This document shows positions 59,779 through 64,000 of a stretch of 64,000 bases of DNA, piece after piece. The translations under genes and the position numbers were made by a program. The notes under the pieces were generated by a model. It was not told the origin of the DNA. It searched no databases and was given only the letters and a program-made list of their open reading frames with translations. The first letter of the stretch is position 1. Every line of letters starts with the position of its first letter. This DNA comes from Chlorophyllum brunneum (Eukaryota; Basidiomycota; Agaricomycetes; Agaricales; Agaricaceae): the NCBI GenBank assembly GCA_963576785.1, contig OY756147.1, positions 2,046,001 through 2,110,000 on the forward strand, in the 5' to 3' direction.

Positions 59779-60136
59779 TTAAGAAAAGCAAAGACTCCTA
59801 TCAACATGTACCACGATTCCAGACCCCCTCCTCGATTCATCCCCACTCTTCTGGTATCCTTTAAGTTTCGAAGTCGTAGTTAAATCGAGCGATGGATGGG
59901 CTGTATTCCACGAGAGACCGGGTAGAAGGGCAGAGGTGAAAAACGAGAGTGTATGTGTTGATGAGTTCGGGGAGGGTCGATCATAACAGTCCATTTGATT
60001 AAAAGTACACCAATGCGTGAATTCGAAGCAAAACGGGGGTATACCACAAAAACAGAAGGGAAAGTTTCTATAACCACAATCAGCCCTCAAAAAAAAAAAA
60101 CAAAAAGAACACATACCAAAAAAAAACCCCTTCCAG

Positions 60137-60760
60137 CTAACAAGAACAACACCTCTCCGACTCATACCCCATCCATCCCCTATTATCCAAATACCCATCC
60201 ATCGCCAAAAACGCACACTTCCTCAACTCCCTCTCCAACAACCACACATCATCACACTGCACAACTCCACATTCATGCAACGAAAATATCGCATCCAAAA
60301 ACCAATTCCTCGAACTAAACTCTTCCACTATCAAATGCTGTTGGTCCCCGGTGATTCTCAACGGTATAACCACCGTTTTGAATATAGGTAACAACCCATC
60401 CCCGCCAACGACATCTTCATACCCTCCTAGATATGTCACATCTGCCAACCTCACCACGGCAACGACCAAAGGCCAAGAGATGACGTTCCTGGTCTCGACT
60501 TCCAGTTTCCATTCGTTTGTCTTTGGATCGTTGAGGACGACGTGGAAGATGGTGCCCGATGATCCGATGGGTGACTTGGCAGGGTCTGGGACGAAGAACG
60601 CCCAGTTCCACGAGGCGAGATCACCGCGATAAGAGAGGACAGCATAGAGTCTGCCTGGGTCGAGCTCGTCGTTGCTGAGCTCTGCGGGCTGCTTGAGCGA
60701 GCGGTCTGGGAGTTCACCCATAGGCATGTCCTCAGCCGAGTGGCCTCTTAACCACTCCAC
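60137..60760 (-). CDS. Hypothetical protein, unknown family
   Basis: A single open frame of up to 207 residues. The sequence is well balanced in composition and protein-like (for example YAVLSYRGDLASWNWAFFVP, then VISWPLVVAVVRLADVTYLG and FLDAIFSLHECGVVQCDDVW), unlike the low-complexity shadows around it. I do not recognise the family. Three Met codons (60760, 60727 and 60721) could be the start, and the second and third begin just before GELPDRSLKQ. No signal peptide or membrane helix is seen. It follows the truncated gene at the right edge by 76 bases on the same strand. The C-terminal end may be altered by an unseen intron. Confidence 0.6.
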   Translation of the reverse strand: MEWLRGHSAEDMPMGELPDRSLKQPAELSNDELDPGRLYAVLSYRGDLASWNWAFFVPDPAKSPIGSSGTIFHVVLNDPKTNEWKLEVETRNVISWPLVVAVVRLADVTYLGGYEDVVGGDGLLPIFKTVVIPLRITGDQQHLIVEEFSSRNWFLDAIFSLHECGVVQCDDVWLLERELRKCAFLAMDGYLDNRGWMGYESERCCSC

Positions 60761-60836
60761 CCTCCCGTTTTGGCAATCACGTCACACATTATAACTATAC
60801 ATTATTACAAAAACGTCTATGTCAAGAGCACAACAA

Positions 60837-63800
60837 TCACAGCAGCCGCTCCTTCCCACCCACACACTTGATCCAGATCTCCCCAGGCCGACTGTCGGAG
60901 GTTCAGCACCCAGCGCACGGCCAGCACAATAGAAAAACTCACCTCTTCTCCCTCAAAATCCTAAACACCTTCCGATTCTCAGCCTGCGCCTGCGTGACAT
61001 GCACATGCGCACCGCGCACACGCGGAGGAAACGCGCCCGGTCCACACCGGTCCTGCAAATCCGCCAACGCCTCATTCGTTCCCTCCGTCTCAACCACAAT
61101 CGTCCCATACCACCCCGGATCAACAAATAAATTATCCATACCCGGAATCGGTATCCGCCCAATCACCGGCACTTTATTATTGTTCCCAAAAGGCGCCCGC
61201 ATCGACGGATTTCGGCTTGGCGGTCGAATCACAAACGATGACCGGTGTACCCATCGTACCACATTATGATACGCTCCTTGAGGTCTAAAAAACATAAATA
61301 CAAATGTACAAAACAAGCATAGAAAACTCACGTCTCCGTCCGTACACGATCCTGCAACAACTGCAAATTCGTCGCAATCTCCTCTCCCCAAGGCGTCAAA
61401 TCAATATGCACAATCGGATTACTCCCCATCGACCCAGGACGAATCACCCGATGAAAATACGATGGCGGAAATGCCAACGCATGCATATACTTGGGCAATT
61501 CTCCAGTCGGCGAATACGTATAATCCAAATCCTAGCAGCTAATTAAATAACCAATTTCATAGAAAATTATCAACCAACTCACAATCAAATAACTCCCATC
61601 CCAAATCAATCTCCCCACATTCCCTTCATCACCAACAGCAATATCCCAAATCACATCCCCCATCCTCAACAATTTCGTCACACCCGCACGTCTACACTCT
61701 GCCTCACACTCCAACACACTCTTATCCGACAACCAATCTCCCTCCGGCGAAGGCACAAACACTCTCAACAACGGCGCACGCCTCATTCTAAACAACGGCG
61801 ACCTAAACCCAACCCCCTGTCGCCGAGGCAATGGCGGCAACTGTGGTGAATTCTGTCGACTCGGAGGTTGAGGTAGATGATGTTGAGAATGAGAATGCGA
61901 AAAGGACGAATACGTAGGTGATGGTGCACGACTTGATGCTCGAGTAGTCGGAGGCGATCGATGAGGAGATGTACGTTCATTAAAGTTGATGTTATTCTTC
62001 CGCATGTTCGCGTTGTACACCGCCAATTCCTTCTCTGCTTGAACACGTAGTCGCAGTACGACCCTCGTATACGCCCTCGTGGAAGCCGTCAGCGCCCGCA
62101 CTGTATCCAAAACCTCCATATCACGATGATTCGGGTGAATAGATAGTGATTGCACATATAAATTCGCTATACGCGCATATTCATGCGTGGGCGTCGACAC
62201 GCCTCGCATGTAATCACTCAAATCCTAATAAGACCATCAGCTATCATCACACTACACATCTCAAAATCCAAACTCACCTGAAGCGACAAAGACAATGGGT
62301 CAGGATCCTCCCATCCCCACCTCTGATACCCAACCGGCCTTAAATACCTCTCCAAAATATCCTCCCTCACCTCCCTCTTCTGCACCATCACAATTCTAAT
62401 CTCCCTCGACACACTAGCAAGCAAACACCAATCATAAAACGTCAAATACTCCAACAACATCTGCAAAAACTCCGGATCCGACACGAAGTCCAGCAATATG
62501 TACGGTCCCTTCTTGTCAGTAGCTCTATGTTTCTCCTTTTCCGCAACTCTAGCAATCATATCCGCAATAAGAGGTGGAGGTGGGGACATGAGTTGCGAAA
62601 AGACCAATGCACGCGAATTTCGATGTTCGGTAAAACGTGGTGTTGGTATCACATCGTTCTTGTCCTCCATAATTCCACCGGTCGCCATCGTGTCTTGTCC
62701 TTCACGCGTAGCAGCAGGTTCTTCACTAGAAGAAAGTTGTACCTGTGGTGCACTCGTCGATCCCTTCCTCTCCTTCGACTTCGAACCGTCCTTGGATCGT
62801 TCCTTGGATTTTGACTTCTTCCTCTCCTTCTCTTTACGTTTCTCTCTCTTCTCTCTCTTCTCTTTCTCCCTCTCCTCCTTATCCTTGGCACTGCCCTTCC
62901 TCTCCCCTTTGTCCTTGTCCTTGTCCCGGCCTTCCATCGCAGCAGCCGCAGCAGAAGACTCTACGATATCAGACTTGGCACCACCAGAACCAGCAACCAC
63001 CTTCACACCATCCACTTTCGCAAACGGATCCCCTTCATCAAACAACGGCTCTCCAATCCCACCCTTACCCATCCCAATCCCAGAATCAAAAGTCAACTCG
63101 AACAGTGGTTCAAGTTTATCCATCCGAGGTTGCGGCGACGCTGGCGTCAAAGGTCGACTAATGAAGTATTCTTAAGTATTCGTAATAACAGCTTTACATA
63201 GACACTCACCCATTCTTGTCCACATTTCCATTCACCGCTAGCTGTGGCGACGAGGACAACGCGTCTGCATTATCCGGAACAGTCAACCCTGCGGCGTCAT
63301 CCGGGTCAATAGACTCGAAAAAAGAAGCCGTCAAAAAACTCACCACTCGCGGTTCCGTTCATATTCATATTCGCGTGGTCGTCGTCTTGGTGGGGTGGTA
63401 TATGCGTCAAAGAAGCTTCACTCTCACCCGCTGTTTGCGTTTGAGCTTTGGTAGCAGTAGGAGTATTCGAAACTGGAAGTTCTCGTGTCCTCGGAGGCGG
63501 TGGCGGCGTGTCCAGCAAAGAAGCCGCGGGAGGGCTCGGAGTCGTAGCGATAGAAGGGGAAGACGAAACTTGAGTTGAAGATGACGCAGACCTGGTTGGT
63601 GGCCCAGAGGAAGTCGTACGATGGAGAGCAGTAGCGGGAAGTGGTGGAGGAGGGGGAGAGAATGAGCTTGGTGGTGGAGAAGTAGGGACGTTTGATGTTC
63701 GGTTGATCCTCGAAGATCCGCTTACGACGCTCACCGGCCTCGATTTACTCAAAACCGACGGCGACGCGTTGATGTGTTGTGGAACATCTAAACAGTAAGG

Positions 63801-64000
63801 GTTCGATGTGCAAGAGAAGTCAGGGTGGTAACAATTTAGTGTCGATTTTAATATATTTTCATCAGCACCAGGGTCTCCAAATCACGTCATGCCACTCACC
63901 GCTTGCGATTAATTGCCTCGGTTGTTGTTGCTGGTGGGGTAACGATGCCCGACGAGGCGGACCAGGCATTGGTGGAAGCTGTTGAGTATACGACTGCGGA
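60837..64000 (-). CDS. Large low-complexity regulatory-type protein (5' end outside window)
   Basis: Minus-strand exons: 64000-63900 (partial), 63787-63344, 63288-63210, 63157-62278, 62224-61583, 61531-61332, 61284-60943 and 60891-60837. Together they give about 913 residues and all phases agree. Pro/Ser-rich N-terminal segments lead to a Lys/Glu charged tract (KDKDKGERKGSAKDKEEREK and following). Next come folded-looking parts: VSDPEFLQMLLEYLTFYDWC with the following helix, and after a Ser/Pro linker GVTKLLRMGDVIWDIAVGDE, YMHALAFPPSYFHRVIRPGS and VVRWVHRSSFVIRPP, ending EIWIKCVGGKERLL. The LLEYLTFYDWCLLASVSREI stretch is faintly F-box-like, but I do not rely on it. Family not recognised. The start lies beyond 64000. 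Confidence 0.75.

Larger units (their letters stand above)
56126..60136. other. 4 kb region without a recognisable gene
   Basis: Open frames are short and mutually overlapping. Visible structure: a diverged duplication (about 57,076-57,260 and 57,449-57,620), a GACCATGCC repeat near 58,460-58,485, and purine-rich tracts near 59,520-59,560 and 59,704-59,778. No transposase, RNA gene or spliced gene model could be supported. Confidence 0.5.

Noticed and set aside
59273..59846. Hydrophobic minus-strand open frames rich in Phe, Leu, Ser and Pro
   Set aside because: They arise from the polypyrimidine strand of purine tracts. There are no motifs and no plausible gene structure.
62498..63175. 225-codon Ser/Phe/Leu-rich + strand open frame
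   Set aside because: It is antisense to the Lys/Glu charged tract and Ser-rich exons of the minus-strand gene, which has consistent splicing.

Overview
The window is nuclear DNA of a filamentous fungus, most likely a basidiomycete of the Agaricomycotina. Nearly every gene is broken by 45-70 base GT-AG introns, several exons are under 60 bases, F-box and FAD-monooxygenase genes occur in tandem families, and a Kre9-like GPI protein and a plant-polymer-type glycosidase are present. I rebuilt the spliced genes by hand from reading frame, splice sites and agreement between paralogs. All the full models keep frame from start to stop. No sequence search was possible, so names rest on motif recognition.

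Region A (1-19,110) is a secondary-metabolism or aromatic-degradation island. Four FAD-dependent monooxygenases of the salicylate-hydroxylase type lie head to tail on the + strand. A secreted family 1 beta-glucosidase of 17 exons follows, and then a fifth monooxygenase on the - strand. All five monooxygenases share one nine-exon plan that includes an 18-base microexon. A plausible joint role is to release phenolic aglycones from plant glucosides outside the cell and hydroxylate them inside; this is inference.

Region B (19,110-32,700) opens with about 4.8 kb in which I see no gene. Then, all on the - strand, come a short-chain dehydrogenase, the mitochondrial dihydrolipoamide dehydrogenase (E3), a Kre9/Knh1-like GPI-anchored wall protein followed by a decayed tail of a second copy, and an unusual fusion of a PNPOx-type split barrel with a ferredoxin-reductase-type FAD/NAD module.

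Region C (32,700-43,640) is a birth-and-death array of F-box genes: intact, internally deleted, 5'-replaced, frameshifted and fragmentary copies, with duplicated flanks.

Region D (43,800-56,130) holds an AGC-family protein kinase, a chromodomain/coiled-coil/zinc-finger protein bracketed by two identical, inverted intron-containing tRNA-His genes, a lone F-box gene, an AsaB/CmcJ-like oxygenase and a single-pass membrane protein. Region E (56,130-64,000) has about 4 kb without a recognisable gene, then an unknown conserved-looking protein and a large low-complexity regulatory-type protein whose 5' end lies beyond the right edge.
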